A stretch of DNA of 42,806 nt, from contig DVFI01000138.1 of assembly GCA_018713305.1 (NCBI GenBank), positions 1 through 42,806 of the forward strand. Direction: 5' to 3'. A program made the translations under genes and the position numbers. How positions within the stretch are numbered: position 1 is the stretch's first letter; each line of letters begins with the position of its first letter. Of the stretch, positions 22,467-32,139 are shown piece after piece. The DNA comes from Candidatus Avichristensenella intestinipullorum (GTDB lineage Bacteria; Bacillota; Clostridia; Christensenellales; Aristaeellaceae). The notes beneath the pieces are model-generated. The model was not told where the DNA came from. It did not search any database and saw only the letters and a program-made list of their open reading frames with translations.

Positions 22467-23990
22467 ATGCTTGCCCGCGTGCTCTCCTACGCGCTTGACG
22501 GCATCGACGGCTATCTCGTGTCCGTGGAAGCCAACGTATCCGGCGGCATGCCGCTGTTTGAAATCGTGGGCCTGCCGGACGCGGCGGTAAAGGAATCGCG
22601 CGAGCGGGTGCGCGCGGCGCTCGCCAACAGCGGCTTTACCATGCCCTTCACGCGCGTCGTGCTCAACCTCGCGCCCGCGGGCACGAAAAAGACCGGCCCC
22701 GTATTTGATTTGCCCATCGCGCTGGCCATCCTCTGCGCTTCCGGGCAGCTGTCCCCCGCCGCCACGGAGGGCATTGTCTTTCTGGGCGAGCTGTCCATGG
22801 GCGGCGAGCTCGCGGCCGTGCGAGGGGCGCTGCCCGTGGCGCTTTCCGCGGGGAAGGCCGGCTATACGCGCCTGCTGCTGCCGCAGCAAAGCGCGCCCGA
22901 GGTTTCCTGCGTGGAGGGATTGACCGTATACCCTGCGGCGTCGTTGGCCGAAGTCGCGAGGCATTTGCGCGGCGAAGCGCCCATCGCCCCGCAGCCGCAG
23001 CAGCGCTATGCGGAGGCGGTGGCCTCGCAGACGGGCAAGGACGATCTGTGCCTGGTGGCCGGGCAGCACATGGCCAAGCGCGCCCTGGAAATTGCCGCGG
23101 CGGGCGGACACTCGCTGCTGATGGTGGGGCCTCCGGGGACGGGCAAGACCATGCTGGCGCGCTGCCTGCCCTCGCTTCTGCCGGACATGACCTTTGCGGA
23201 ATCCCTGGAAGTGACGCGCATCCACAGCGCCGCAGGCATCCTGCCGCCCGGCGCGGGCCTTCTGACCCAGCGTCCGTTCCGCGCGCCGCATCACAGCGCC
23301 TCCCTGGCCGCGCTGGTAGGCGGCGGCAAGGACGCGCATCCGGGCGAGGTGACGCTGGCCACCGGCGGCGTATTGTTTCTGGACGAGCTGCCGGAATTTC
23401 CCCGCAACGTCCTGGACGGCCTGCGCCAGCCACTGGAGGACGGAAAGGTCGTCATTGCGCGCGCGGGCGCGCGTTCGGAATACCCGGCGCGGGCCATGCT
23501 CGTCGCCTCCATGAACCCCTGCCCCTGCGGATACCTGGGCTCGCGCTCCAGGGCCTGCCGATGCACGCCGCAGGCGGTGGCACGCTATCAGGGGCGCGTA
23601 TCCGGGCCGCTGCTGGACCGGATTGACCTGCGCGTGGAGGTGGGCGAGGTGGCGCCGGAAGAAATCGAGCAGGGAAACCGGGAAACCTCCGCGCAGGTGC
23701 GCGCCCGGGTCAACGCCGCCCGCATGCTGCAGCAGCGGCGATACGCGCGCGAGGGGATTTATGCAAACGCGCAGCTGAGCGCCTCGCAGCTGCGGCGCTG
23801 GGCAGAGCCGGACGCGGCCGGGCGCGCGCTGCTGGCCGGCGCCATGCGGCGCTGGGGGCTGTCGATGCGCGGGCGCGATCGCGTGCGCAAGGTCGCGCGC
23901 ACCATTGCCGATTTGGACGGCGCAGAGCGCGTCGAGGCGCGCCACATTGCCGAAGCGCTGCAATACCGCGCGATGGAAACGGAGGCGTAG
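22467..23990 (+). CDS. comM: YifB/ComM family Mg-chelatase-like AAA ATPase
   Basis: ComM-like helicase (507 aa), known in other bacteria to extend heteroduplexes during natural transformation. An N-terminal ChlI domain (LVSVEANVSGGMPLFEIVGLPD) lies at about 17-38. Walker A is GPPGTGKT at about 220, then RPFRAPHHSAS, Walker B LFLDELPEF, and the MNPCPCG segment. The C-terminal domain is complete. The ATG at 22467 follows GAAAGGGGCG; a TTG seven codons upstream is rejected because it leaves no binding site. The dprA ATG follows the stop at once. Confidence 0.93.
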   Translation: MLARVLSYALDGIDGYLVSVEANVSGGMPLFEIVGLPDAAVKESRERVRAALANSGFTMPFTRVVLNLAPAGTKKTGPVFDLPIALAILCASGQLSPAATEGIVFLGELSMGGELAAVRGALPVALSAGKAGYTRLLLPQQSAPEVSCVEGLTVYPAASLAEVARHLRGEAPIAPQPQQRYAEAVASQTGKDDLCLVAGQHMAKRALEIAAAGGHSLLMVGPPGTGKTMLARCLPSLLPDMTFAESLEVTRIHSAAGILPPGAGLLTQRPFRAPHHSASLAALVGGGKDAHPGEVTLATGGVLFLDELPEFPRNVLDGLRQPLEDGKVVIARAGARSEYPARAMLVASMNPCPCGYLGSRSRACRCTPQAVARYQGRVSGPLLDRIDLRVEVGEVAPEEIEQGNRETSAQVRARVNAARMLQQRRYAREGIYANAQLSASQLRRWAEPDAAGRALLAGAMRRWGLSMRGRDRVRKVARTIADLDGAERVEARHIAEALQYRAMETEA

Positions 23991-23991
23991 C

Positions 23992-25089
23992 ATGGAATAC
24001 AGCCAGTCTCAGCAGTATTGGATATGGCTGTCCAGCATCAAGGAGCTGGATGTCCGCCATTTTGACGCGCTGCTCGAGCGCCTGGGGCCGCCGCAGCGCG
24101 TATGGGAGGAAATGGGGCCGTACATTCGCGAGATGGTCGGCCCGCGCGTCTATCGCGCGCTGGAGCAGGCGCGCCAGGCACGCTATCTGGAGGCGTTGTT
24201 TGCCTCCCTGGAGCAATGCGGCGCGGTGGCGGTTACGCGCGAGGATGAAACCTATCCGCAGGACCTGCTGACCATCGCCGATCCCCCGCCTACGCTCTAT
24301 GTCCGCGGCCGCGCCGCGCTGGACGACCCGTGCATGTTCGCCATTGTGGGCGCGCGCAACTGCAGCGCGTACGGCACGCGCATGACCCGGCGCATCGCGC
24401 GGGAGCTTTCGGAGGCAGGGGTGACGGTGGTTTCCGGCCTGGCGCGCGGCATCGACAGCGCCGCCCACCGGGGCGCGGTGGACGCCAGGGCGCGGACCGT
24501 AGCGGTGCTCGGCTGCGGGATAGACGTGGTATATCCGCCGGAAAACCGGACTCTCTACGAGGAAATCCTCGCCAACGGCGGCAGCATCGTCACGGAAGAG
24601 CCGCCGGGCACGCCGCCGCTTGCGCACAATTTTCCCGCCCGCAACCGCATCATCAGCGGCATGAGCCGGGCGGTGCTGCTGGTAGAAGCGGCCCGCCACT
24701 CCGGCGCGATGAGCACGGTGCGCCATGCCATCGACCAGAGCCGCGACGTCATGGCGCTGCCGGGGCAGGCGGACAGCGTGCTGTCCTCCTCGCCGCACGC
24801 TCTGATACGCGACGGCGCGCGCCTGGTCGCCAGCGCGAAGGAGATTCTGGAAGACCTGGGCTGGGACCGGCTCGAAATCGACGGTCGGAGGCCGTCGGAC
24901 GAGCCGCTGCAGCTGACGGCGGCGGAACAGCAGGTGTACAACGCCCTGGCGGGCGGTTCGGAAAGCGTGGACCAGCTGGTCGACGCGCTCCGGATAAAAC
25001 CGGCAGATTTGAATTGTCTATTGACAAGCATGGAGATACGGGGAATAATAAGGCAGTTACCAGGCCGCAGGGTCGAACGAATCGTTTAA
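23992..25089 (+). CDS. dprA: DNA-processing protein DprA
   Basis: DprA (365 aa) binds incoming single-stranded DNA and loads RecA in transformation. The Rossmann-like core carries AIVGARNCSAYG, VVSGLARGIDSAAHRGA, AVLGCGIDVVYPPEN and FPARNRIISG. A helical N-terminal region (about 1-85) and a C-terminal winged-helix domain (about 305-365) complete it. The start lies one base after the comM stop. The last 25 or so codons use ATA, AGG, CGA, TTA and TTG codons rare in its neighbours; this stretch also contains the topA promoter, which probably explains the composition. Confidence 0.95.
   Translation: MEYSQSQQYWIWLSSIKELDVRHFDALLERLGPPQRVWEEMGPYIREMVGPRVYRALEQARQARYLEALFASLEQCGAVAVTREDETYPQDLLTIADPPPTLYVRGRAALDDPCMFAIVGARNCSAYGTRMTRRIARELSEAGVTVVSGLARGIDSAAHRGAVDARARTVAVLGCGIDVVYPPENRTLYEEILANGGSIVTEEPPGTPPLAHNFPARNRIISGMSRAVLLVEAARHSGAMSTVRHAIDQSRDVMALPGQADSVLSSSPHALIRDGARLVASAKEILEDLGWDRLEIDGRRPSDEPLQLTAAEQQVYNALAGGSESVDQLVDALRIKPADLNCLLTSMEIRGIIRQLPGRRVERIV
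25014..25049 (+). promoter_or_regulatory. topA promoter inside the end of dprA, with inverted repeat
   Basis: TTGACA (25021-25026), 17 bases, AATAAT (25044-25049), within the dprA coding sequence and 60 bases before the topA start. TTGTC-TATT-GACAA (25014-25027) is a perfect inverted repeat covering the -35. It is the closest match to the consensus -35 in the long plus-strand run and would give topA its own control. An alternative is that the match is chance in an AT-richer spot. Confidence 0.6.
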
Positions 25090-25109
25090 CATCGTAGGAG
25101 GATACACCA

Positions 25110-27194
25110 TTGGCAGCAGCAAAGCGCAAGCTCGTAATCGTTGAGTCCCCCGCCAAGGCGCGCACCATCGGAAAGTTCCTGGGGCGCGGCTACAAAGTGG
25201 AGGCCTGCAATGGCCATGTTCGGGATTTGCCCAAGTCGCAGATGGGCGTGGATGTGGAACATGATTTCGAGCCGAAATACATTACCATCCGGGGACGGGG
25301 CGAAGTGCTGGACCGCCTGCGCCGCGAGGCCAAGGCCGCGTCGCAAATCCTGCTGGCCACCGACCCGGACCGCGAAGGGGAGGCCATTTCCTGGCATCTG
25401 GCCTACATTCTCGGCGTGGACGGCAGTACGCCCTGCCGCGTGGAATTCCATGAGATTACCGACAAGGCCGTCAAAGAGGCCGTCAAGCATCCGCGCCCCC
25501 TGGACATGAAGCGCATCAACGCGCAGCAGGCGCGCCGTGTGCTGGACAGGCTCGTGGGCTACAAGATAAGCCCCATCCTGTGGGCCAAGGTAAAAAAGGG
25601 CCTGAGCGCCGGCCGTGTGCAGAGCGTGGCGACGCGCATGATTGTCGACCGCGAGGATGAAATCGAGTCGTTCATCCCGGAAGAATACTGGGAGGTCAGC
25701 GCGCAGTTGGAAAGCGGCGGGCAGCGTTTTTCCGCCCGGCCTGCCGGCGGAAACATTGCCGGCGGCGAGATGGCGCGCAAGACGGTGGAGAAAATCAAGG
25801 CGACGGATTTCACCGTCACCCAGGCCAGGCGCGCGGAAAAGCGCAAGAACCCCGCGCCCCCCTTTACCACGCCGAATTTGCAGCAGGAAGCGGCGCGAAA
25901 GCTGCGCTTTACCACGGCCAAGACCATGCAGATTGCCCAGCAGCTCTATGAGGGCGTAGACATCGAGGGCGAGGGCGCCGTGGGTCTGATTACCTATATC
26001 CGTACCGACTCCGTGCGCCTGTCGAACGAAGCCGTCGCCCAGGCGCGGGCCTATATTCCCGAGCGGTATGGCCCCGCTTTCCTGCCGCCGTCCCCGCCCG
26101 TTTATAAGGGGCGTTCCCGGGCGCAGGACGCACATGAGGCCATCCGCCCCACCGACGCGCGCCGCAGGCCCGAGGACATCAAGGCCTCGCTCTCGCGCGA
26201 CCAGTACAACCTGTACCGCCTCATATACCTGCGTTTTATCGCCAGCCAGATGGCGCCGGCGCTGTATGACACGCTCACCGCCGAGCTTTCCGGCGGAGAC
26301 ATGACGCTGCGCTTTTACGGGGAGCACAAGAAGTTCTCCGGCTTTACCTCGGTGTACGAGGAAGGGACGGACGAAGAAGTGGAGAGTGCGGAGACCACGC
26401 TGCCCAACCTGCAGGAAGGCGATGTGGCGCGGGTGCTCGACGTCCAGAGCGAGCAGCACTTCACCCAGCCCCCGCCCCGCTACACGGAAGCCTCGCTGGT
26501 CAAAGCGCTGGAGGAACGGGGCATCGGCCGGCCGAGCACCTACGCGCCGACCATTTCCACCATCATCAGCCGCGGCTACGTCAGCCGCGAGCAGCGCAGG
26601 CTCTATGCGACGACGTTGGGGCGCATGGTCACGCAGATGATGCGCGAAAACTTCTCGGACATCGTCGACGTGCAGTTCACCGCCGGCGTTGAGGACAAGC
26701 TGGACGCCGTGGAAGAGGACGCCCTGCCCTGGCGCGAAGTCATCCGGGAGTTTTACGGCCCGTTTGAACAGTCCCTGGAAAAGGCGGAACAGAACATCGA
26801 GAAGGTCAAGGTGGCCGACGAGGTGTCCGACGAGGTGTGCGAGCTGTGCGGCGCGCCGATGGTATACAAAATGGGCCGCTTCGGCCGGTTTCTGGCCTGC
26901 TCGCGGTTTCCCGAGTGCCGGGGCACCAAGGCCATCCAGATTGAAATCGACGCGCCCTGCCCCAAGTGCGGCGCGCCGCTGCTGGAAAAAACGTCGCGCA
27001 AGGGGCGCAAGTTCTACGGCTGCAAACGCTATCCGGACTGCGACTTCGTCTCCTGGGACAGGCCCGTCCGGGAAGCCTGCCCGCGGTGCGGCAGCCATAT
27101 GACCCTCAAGGAAAACCGCCGGGGGCGCTGGTATCTGTGCAGCAACGAAAGCTGCCGGTATCGCGCGGAAGCCCCGGAGGAGAACGAGCAGTGA
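25110..27194 (+). CDS. topA: DNA topoisomerase I (type IA)
   Basis: TopA (694 aa) relaxes negative supercoils. The TOPRIM domain has LVIVESPAKARTI at the N-terminus and the DPDREGE acidic cluster near residue 90. The catalytic tyrosine is Y296 in LITYIRTDSVRLS. SAGRVQSVATRMI is also present. The C-terminus has three four-cysteine zinc ribbons (from CELCGAPM, CPKCGAPL and CPRCGSHM). The start codon is TTG at 25110, 8 bases after AGGAGG; no ATG or GTG fits. The stop overlaps the trmFO GTG. TopB at 11217 is the second type IA enzyme. Confidence 0.95.
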   Translation: MAAAKRKLVIVESPAKARTIGKFLGRGYKVEACNGHVRDLPKSQMGVDVEHDFEPKYITIRGRGEVLDRLRREAKAASQILLATDPDREGEAISWHLAYILGVDGSTPCRVEFHEITDKAVKEAVKHPRPLDMKRINAQQARRVLDRLVGYKISPILWAKVKKGLSAGRVQSVATRMIVDREDEIESFIPEEYWEVSAQLESGGQRFSARPAGGNIAGGEMARKTVEKIKATDFTVTQARRAEKRKNPAPPFTTPNLQQEAARKLRFTTAKTMQIAQQLYEGVDIEGEGAVGLITYIRTDSVRLSNEAVAQARAYIPERYGPAFLPPSPPVYKGRSRAQDAHEAIRPTDARRRPEDIKASLSRDQYNLYRLIYLRFIASQMAPALYDTLTAELSGGDMTLRFYGEHKKFSGFTSVYEEGTDEEVESAETTLPNLQEGDVARVLDVQSEQHFTQPPPRYTEASLVKALEERGIGRPSTYAPTISTIISRGYVSREQRRLYATTLGRMVTQMMRENFSDIVDVQFTAGVEDKLDAVEEDALPWREVIREFYGPFEQSLEKAEQNIEKVKVADEVSDEVCELCGAPMVYKMGRFGRFLACSRFPECRGTKAIQIEIDAPCPKCGAPLLEKTSRKGRKFYGCKRYPDCDFVSWDRPVREACPRCGSHMTLKENRRGRWYLCSNESCRYRAEAPEENEQ

Positions 27195-28492
27195 CGCGGG
27201 CGACGGTGCTGGGCGCGGGCCTGGCGGGCTGTGAAGCGGCATGGCAGTTGGCCCTGCGCGGCGTGCCGGTGCGCCTGGTGGATATGAAACCCGACGGGAA
27301 AACGCCGGCCCATCACGCGGACGGCTTTGCCGAGCTGGTATGCTCCAATTCTCTGCGCTCCGACCGGCTGACCAATGCGTCGGGCCTTCTGAAGGAGGAG
27401 ATGCGCCGTTCCGGCTCCCTCATCCTGGCGGCCGCCGATGCGTCGCGCGTGCCTGCGGGCGGCGCGCTCGCCGTGGACAGGGACCGGTTCTCCGGCCTGA
27501 TTACGCAGGCCGTCCGGCAGCATCCGCTCATTGAGGTCGTTTGCCGGGAGGCGGACGGCCTTCCCGAGCCGCCCGCCATTGTCGCCACCGGCCCGCTGAC
27601 GGCCGGGAAGCTGGCCGAAGCCATCCGGGACCGCTTCCAAACGCTGAACTTCTATGACGCGGCGGCGCCCATTGTCACGCTGGAATCCGTGGACATGGCG
27701 CGCGTCTTTCGCGCGTCGCGCTACGGCCGGGGCGACGATTATCTCAACTGCCCGATGACCGAGGCGGAATACGATGCCTTTTACGAAGCGCTGGTGAGCG
27801 CGGAAACCGCGCCCATCCACGGCTTTGAGGAGCGGGCGGTATTCGAGGGATGCATGCCCGTGGAAAGCATGGCGCGCAGGGGGCGGCTGTCGCTGGCCTA
27901 CGGGCCGCTAAAGCCCGTGGGCCTTCGCGACCCGCAGACCGGCCGCCGCCCGTTCGCCGTGGCGCAGCTGCGGCAGGACAATGCGGCGGGCACGCTGTAT
28001 AACCTGGTGGGCTTCCAGACGCGGCTGACGTTCCCGGCGCAGCGGCGTGTCTTCGGCCTGATTCCCGGGCTGGAGCATGCGGAGTTTGCGCGCTATGGCG
28101 TCATGCACCGCAACACCTTCCTTGCCTCGCCCGGCGTGCTTTCGGCGCGGTATGAGGTCATCGGCTGCGAAGGATTGTTTTTCGCCGGGCAGATCACCGG
28201 CGTGGAAGGATATGTGGAGTCGGCGGCGAGCGGGCTGTGCGCGGGCGTACATCTGGCGCGGGCGCTGAAGGGCCTTCCTCCGCTCGTTTTCCCGACGCTG
28301 ACCGCCCTGGGCGCGCTTGCGCGCCACATCTCCACGCCCAATCCCGATTTTCAGCCCATGAACGTTTCTTTCGGGCTGATAGACGGCTTGCAGGAAAAAA
28401 TCCGCGATAAGGCAAAGCGCTACGAGGCCGTTTCGGCCCGCGCGCTGGATGCCCTGGACGCATTGAACCTACGCGAAGGAGTGATGGCATGA
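27191..28492 (+). CDS. trmFO: Methylenetetrahydrofolate-tRNA (uracil-5-)-methyltransferase TrmFO
   Basis: TrmFO (433 aa) makes 5-methyluridine at position 54 of tRNA, using methylene-THF and FADH2 rather than SAM. The FAD-binding [11 protein letters not shown] is at residues 8-18. The two functional cysteines are C51 in [10 protein letters not shown] and C221 in [13 protein letters not shown]. The C-terminal [17 protein letters not shown] is typical. The GTG start overlaps the topA stop (GTGA), and the stop overlaps the hslV ATG (ATGA). In many Bacillota xerC lies between trmFO and hslV; it is absent here. Confidence 0.95.
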   Translation: MTRATVLGAGLAGCEAAWQLALRGVPVRLVDMKPDGKTPAHHADGFAELVCSNSLRSDRLTNASGLLKEEMRRSGSLILAAADASRVPAGGALAVDRDRFSGLITQAVRQHPLIEVVCREADGLPEPPAIVATGPLTAGKLAEAIRDRFQTLNFYDAAAPIVTLESVDMARVFRASRYGRGDDYLNCPMTEAEYDAFYEALVSAETAPIHGFEERAVFEGCMPVESMARRGRLSLAYGPLKPVGLRDPQTGRRPFAVAQLRQDNAAGTLYNLVGFQTRLTFPAQRRVFGLIPGLEHAEFARYGVMHRNTFLASPGVLSARYEVIGCEGLFFAGQITGVEGYVESAASGLCAGVHLARALKGLPPLVFPTLTALGALARHISTPNPDFQPMNVSFGLIDGLQEKIRDKAKRYEAVSARALDALDALNLREGVMA

Positions 28493-29025
28493 CACAGCTG
28501 AAGGGGACTACCATATGCGGCGTGCGCCGGAACGGGCGTAGCGCCATCGCCGGCGACGGGCAGGTGACCATGGGAGAGAGCACCATTTTCAAGGGCGGCG
28601 CGGTCAAGGTACGCCGCATCTGCGGCGGGCGGGCCGTCATGGGATTTGCCGGCTCGGTGGCCGACGCCTTCTCGCTCAGCGAACGCTTTGAGGAAAAAAT
28701 GGAACAATACGCCTACAACCTCCAGCGCGCGGCGGTGGAGCTGGCGCAGGAATGGCGCAGCGACAAGGCCATGCGCCGCCTGGAAGCGATGATGATTGTG
28801 GCCGATGCCGAGAGCATGCTCATCGTTTCCGGAACGGGCGAAGTCATTGAATCCGACGACGGCGTGTGCGCCATCGGCTCGGGCGGCAACTACGCGCTGG
28901 CCGCAGCCCGCGCGCTGGTCCGCCATACCGAGCTTTCCGCCCACGCCATCGCCGAAGAAGCGCTGCGCGTGGCGTCTTCCATCTGCGTTTACACCAACGA
29001 CCATATTACCGTGGAGGATATTTAA
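28489..29025 (+). CDS. hslV: ATP-dependent protease HslV (ClpQ), proteolytic subunit
   Basis: HslV (178 aa) forms the proteasome-like peptidase core that works with HslU. Alignment by eye to the E. coli N-terminus places the catalytic threonine at T7 ([10 protein letters not shown]), leaving a six-residue propeptide MTQLKG that would have to be removed. [32 protein letters not shown] and CVYTNDHI follow as in the family. The start overlaps trmFO by 4 bases; hslU begins one base after the stop. Confidence 0.96.
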   Translation: MTQLKGTTICGVRRNGRSAIAGDGQVTMGESTIFKGGAVKVRRICGGRAVMGFAGSVADAFSLSERFEEKMEQYAYNLQRAAVELAQEWRSDKAMRRLEAMMIVADAESMLIVSGTGEVIESDDGVCAIGSGGNYALAAARALVRHTELSAHAIAEEALRVASSICVYTNDHITVEDI

Positions 29026-29026
29026 G

Positions 29027-30391
29027 ATGCCGCAGCTTACCCCCAAAGAAATCGTGCGCGAGCTCAACCGCTTCATCGTCGGCCAGGACGAGGCCAAAAG
29101 AGCCGTGGCCATCGCGCTTCGCAACCGCTACCGGCGCGCCCAGCTCCCGCCCGAGCTGCGCGAGGAAATCGCGCCGAAAAACATCCTGATGGTCGGGCCT
29201 ACCGGCGTGGGCAAGACCGAAATCGCCCGCCGGCTGGCCAAGCTGGTGGACGCGCCGTTTGTCAAGGTGGAGGCGACGAAATTCACCGAGGTCGGCTATG
29301 TGGGCCGGGATGTGGAATCCATCATCCGCGATTTGGCCGAGGCCGCCATCCGCATGGTCAAGGAGCAGCACGCCGAGCGCGTCAAAGCGCGCGCCACGGT
29401 GCTGGCCGAGGAACGCATTCTGTCGCTGATGACCAATCCGCCCAAGCACCGGACAAACCCCATCGACGTCCTGCTGGGCAACAAGCCCAAGGAGCCGGAC
29501 GTGCCGCCCGAGGAGCGCGAAAAGCTCTCGCTGCGCCGGGAAGACCTGCGCCAGAAGCTCATGCGCGGGGAGCTGGAAGAGCAGGAGATTGAAATCGAAG
29601 TCGCGGATACGCCCGCGCCCGTGGAAATCAACGGCGCCAGCGTCAACATCGGGGACATGATGGGCGGCATGCTGCCGAAAAAGACCAAAATGCGGCGGGT
29701 GAAGATTTCCGAAGCGCGCCGCCTGCTGGTCGCCGAGGAGGAAAGCAAGCTCATCGATATGGACGCCGTTACCGAAGAAGCGCTGCAGCGCGCGGAGCAG
29801 GACGGCATCGTCTTTATCGACGAAATCGATAAAATCGCCGGCCGTTCCAGCGGCGGCCATGGCCCGGACGTCAGCCGGGAAGGCGTGCAGCGCGACATTC
29901 TGCCCATTGTGGAGGGGTCTACGGTCAACACCAAGTACGGCCCCGTGCGCACGGACTTCATCCTCTTTATCGCCGCCGGCGCTTTTCATGTGGCAAAGGT
30001 GACCGACCTGATTCCCGAGCTCCAGGGCCGCTTCCCGGTGCGCGTCACGCTCAAATCCCTCTCCCGGGAGGATTTCCGCCTTATCCTGACCCAGCCGGAA
30101 AACGCGCTGACCCGCCAGTACGCCGCGCTGCTGGAGGTGGACCATGTGCGCCTGACCTTTGACGACACGGCGCTGGACGCGCTGGCCGAGGCCGCGTGGA
30201 CGGCCAACGAGAACGGCGAGGATATCGGCGCAAGGCGTCTGGTCAGCATTTTTGAGCGTCTCCTGGACGATATTTCCTTCAACGCGGACGGGAGCATGCC
30301 GCCCTTTACGCTGTCGATTAACGGAGATTATGTCCGGGCGCACCTGGGCGCGGAGGCAACGCAGCGCGACCTGCGCCAGTTCATCCTGTGA
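29027..30391 (+). CDS. hslU: ATP-dependent protease ATPase subunit HslU (ClpY)
   Basis: HslU (454 aa) is the hexameric AAA+ unfoldase feeding HslV. Walker A is GPTGVGKTE at about residue 58. [14 protein letters not shown] contains the GYVG pore motif. The I-domain insertion (about 110-240) is present, Walker B is [10 protein letters not shown], and sensor 2 is GARRL. The C-terminus (DLRQFIL) ends in the hydrophobic tail that docks into HslV. GTGGAGGA precedes the ATG. The stop overlaps the GTG of the next gene. Confidence 0.96.
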   Translation: MPQLTPKEIVRELNRFIVGQDEAKRAVAIALRNRYRRAQLPPELREEIAPKNILMVGPTGVGKTEIARRLAKLVDAPFVKVEATKFTEVGYVGRDVESIIRDLAEAAIRMVKEQHAERVKARATVLAEERILSLMTNPPKHRTNPIDVLLGNKPKEPDVPPEEREKLSLRREDLRQKLMRGELEEQEIEIEVADTPAPVEINGASVNIGDMMGGMLPKKTKMRRVKISEARRLLVAEEESKLIDMDAVTEEALQRAEQDGIVFIDEIDKIAGRSSGGHGPDVSREGVQRDILPIVEGSTVNTKYGPVRTDFILFIAAGAFHVAKVTDLIPELQGRFPVRVTLKSLSREDFRLILTQPENALTRQYAALLEVDHVRLTFDDTALDALAEAAWTANENGEDIGARRLVSIFERLLDDISFNADGSMPPFTLSINGDYVRAHLGAEATQRDLRQFIL

Positions 30392-31308
30392 ACGGCGGCG
30401 GACGCGTGCTGTCCCGCGCGGAGGCGTATGCGAAGATTACGTTTGTCTCCACGATGTGGGGCCTTTCCTTCATCGCCTCCAAATACGCCATGCAGCGCGG
30501 ATTCGGCGAGTTCACGCTGGCGTTTGTTCGGTATGTGCTGGTATGCCTGGTGATGCTGCCGGTGCTGCGCGTCAAGGAAGGCAAGCTGACCCTTCCGCAG
30601 CGGAAGGACTGGCCGGCCATCATCATTTCAGGCGTGCTGGGCATTTCGATTTACTTTATTCTGGAGTACATGGGCGTCATGCGGACGACCGTGGCCAACG
30701 CTTCGCTGGTGCTGGCGGCCATTCCGGTGCTGTCCATCCTGTGGGGCGCGCTGCGCGGGCGGCGGTATCGCGCGGTTTGCTGGCTGGGCGTGCTGGTCTC
30801 GCTGGCAGGGGTATTTTTCGTGGTCTACTTCGGCGCGGCCAGCGAGGACGGCGGCTTTGACCTGTCGGTGCTGCTGGGCAATCTGATGCTGCTGGGCGCG
30901 AGCGTATGCTGGGTCGTCTATATCGAGCTGAGCGACCGGCTGCTGACGCGCTATACCAGCCTGAACCTGACGTGCTGGCAGGGCGTCGCGGGGCTTATCG
31001 CGCTGCTGCCCACCGCGCTGCTGGAATCGCCGCGCTGGCAGCCGGTGGCCTGGGACGGCTGGATGGCGGTGCTCTTTCTGGCGCTGATTTGCTCGGCGCT
31101 ATGCTTCTTCTGGTATGCGCAGGCCATCCGCGCGCTCTCTCCGATGCAGGCCGCTGCGTTTGTCAACCTGAACCCGCTGGTCGCCGTGTTGGGCGGCGTA
31201 CTGCTCCTGGGCGAGCCCGTGACGCTGATGCAGCTGGCCGGCGGCGCGCTGATTGTCGGCAGCATTCTCATGATTAATTACGGCATGTCCGCGGGCAGGG
31301 CCCGGTAG
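30388..31308 (+). CDS. EamA/DMT-superfamily transporter
   Basis: 306 aa with about ten hydrophobic segments in two repeated halves, the EamA arrangement. The first half has [29 protein letters not shown] and [11 protein letters not shown]; the second has [38 protein letters not shown] and LLLGEPVT. Members export metabolites such as amino acids; the substrate cannot be told. The GTG at 30388 overlaps the hslU stop, so it is translated as the last gene of the long operon. It faces a convergent gene whose stop is only a few bases away, with no clear terminator between them. Confidence 0.9.
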   Translation: MNGGGRVLSRAEAYAKITFVSTMWGLSFIASKYAMQRGFGEFTLAFVRYVLVCLVMLPVLRVKEGKLTLPQRKDWPAIIISGVLGISIYFILEYMGVMRTTVANASLVLAAIPVLSILWGALRGRRYRAVCWLGVLVSLAGVFFVVYFGAASEDGGFDLSVLLGNLMLLGASVCWVVYIELSDRLLTRYTSLNLTCWQGVAGLIALLPTALLESPRWQPVAWDGWMAVLFLALICSALCFFWYAQAIRALSPMQAAAFVNLNPLVAVLGGVLLLGEPVTLMQLAGGALIVGSILMINYGMSAGRAR

Positions 31309-31314
31309 TCCCGT

Positions 31315-31995
31315 TCAGGGCCGCGATGCGTCCGCGCCGTCCGCCCGCGTGAAAAGCAGCCAGAAACCGCCAAGCCAGCGCGCGCCGGGCAGGCCGGGAG
31401 GCGGCTGCGGCGCAAAGCTCCCCGCCACGCCATGGGCCAGCACGCGCGGCTGCCCGCGCACATAGCGCCGGCCCTCGATGCGCTCCGGGAAACCCGTCGT
31501 TTGCAGCGAGAGAAACTGCCATCCGTCCTCCGGCGCGCGGACCGCCTCCGCCCCGTCCTCTGTCACGCGGGCCGCCTCTGCCCTGTCCTCCGGCGCGCAT
31601 GCCTCCGCAGCCGCCGTCTTTGTTTCCGTCCCGGCAGGCTCGGCCGTCTGCCGCCTCGGCGTGCCGGCGGGCCGCAGCGCCCGGAGAATCCGCGCCGGTT
31701 CCGCCTCCTGTCCGCCCGTCAGCACCACGCGGTCCCCGCACAGCACGGCGACCTGGGTATAGCATGACTCGTCCCGGGGCAGGGGCGTGCGCGCGGCCTC
31801 GTCCCGCACAAAGGGCCCCAGATAGCAGGGCGCAACCTCCGGGCCAAGCAGCACGGCCTGCGCGCGCGGCTCCAGGCCATGCGCAAACGCCTGCGCGCTG
31901 CTGCGCCCGTCGCGCCTCTGCAGGCGCACAAAGCCCGCCTGCTTCCCCTGCGCATCGCGAAGAATCATCAGCCGTCTGCGAAAGCCGCCCTGCAC
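31315..31995 (-). CDS. Hypothetical protein with degenerate Glu-Ala-Arg repeats
   Basis: 226 aa, no recognised family. The first 105 residues look folded ([23 protein letters not shown] ... [25 protein letters not shown]). The middle (about 110-155) is a low-complexity Ala/Glu/Arg linker with a loosely repeated E-D-x-A-E-A-x-R unit, encoded by a roughly 30-bp repeat at 31530-31605. The end ([27 protein letters not shown] ... [12 protein letters not shown]) may be a second small domain. The start is GTG at 31995, 6 bases after AAAGGGGGG; an ATG at codon 10 is an alternative. Coding is supported by the binding site and the tight convergent stop, but this is the least certain gene of its size here. 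Confidence 0.55.
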   Translation of the reverse strand: MQGGFRRRLMILRDAQGKQAGFVRLQRRDGRSSAQAFAHGLEPRAQAVLLGPEVAPCYLGPFVRDEAARTPLPRDESCYTQVAVLCGDRVVLTGGQEAEPARILRALRPAGTPRRQTAEPAGTETKTAAAEACAPEDRAEAARVTEDGAEAVRAPEDGWQFLSLQTTGFPERIEGRRYVRGQPRVLAHGVAGSFAPQPPPGLPGARWLGGFWLLFTRADGADASRP

Positions 31996-32052
31996 GCACA
32001 GCCCCCCTTTCCTTCAGGCTATGCGGCGCGGCGCGCGGCCATGCGCCCTTTC

Positions 32053-32082
32053 TTGACAACGGCGCAAACGGCTTGCTACAAT
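32053..32082 (+). promoter_or_regulatory. Promoter of the SH3/PG-binding exported protein
   Basis: TTGACA (32053-32058), 18 bases, TACAAT (32077-32082), with TGC before the -10. It is one of only two consensus TTGACA -35 boxes noticed in the window. The leader is about 50 bases. Confidence 0.7.
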
Positions 32083-32139
32083 ACACCGTGCGGGCGCATC
32101 TTATCAAGATACCCTGTCAGAACACCGGAGGATACGCGC

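Noticed and set aside
18522..23993. Uninterrupted 1823-codon antisense reading frame opposite the glycosyltransferase and comM
   Set aside because: It is full of Arg, His, Gln and Gly as expected from the reverse strand of GC-rich codons. It has no domain motif, no binding site at its start and covers two well-supported genes.
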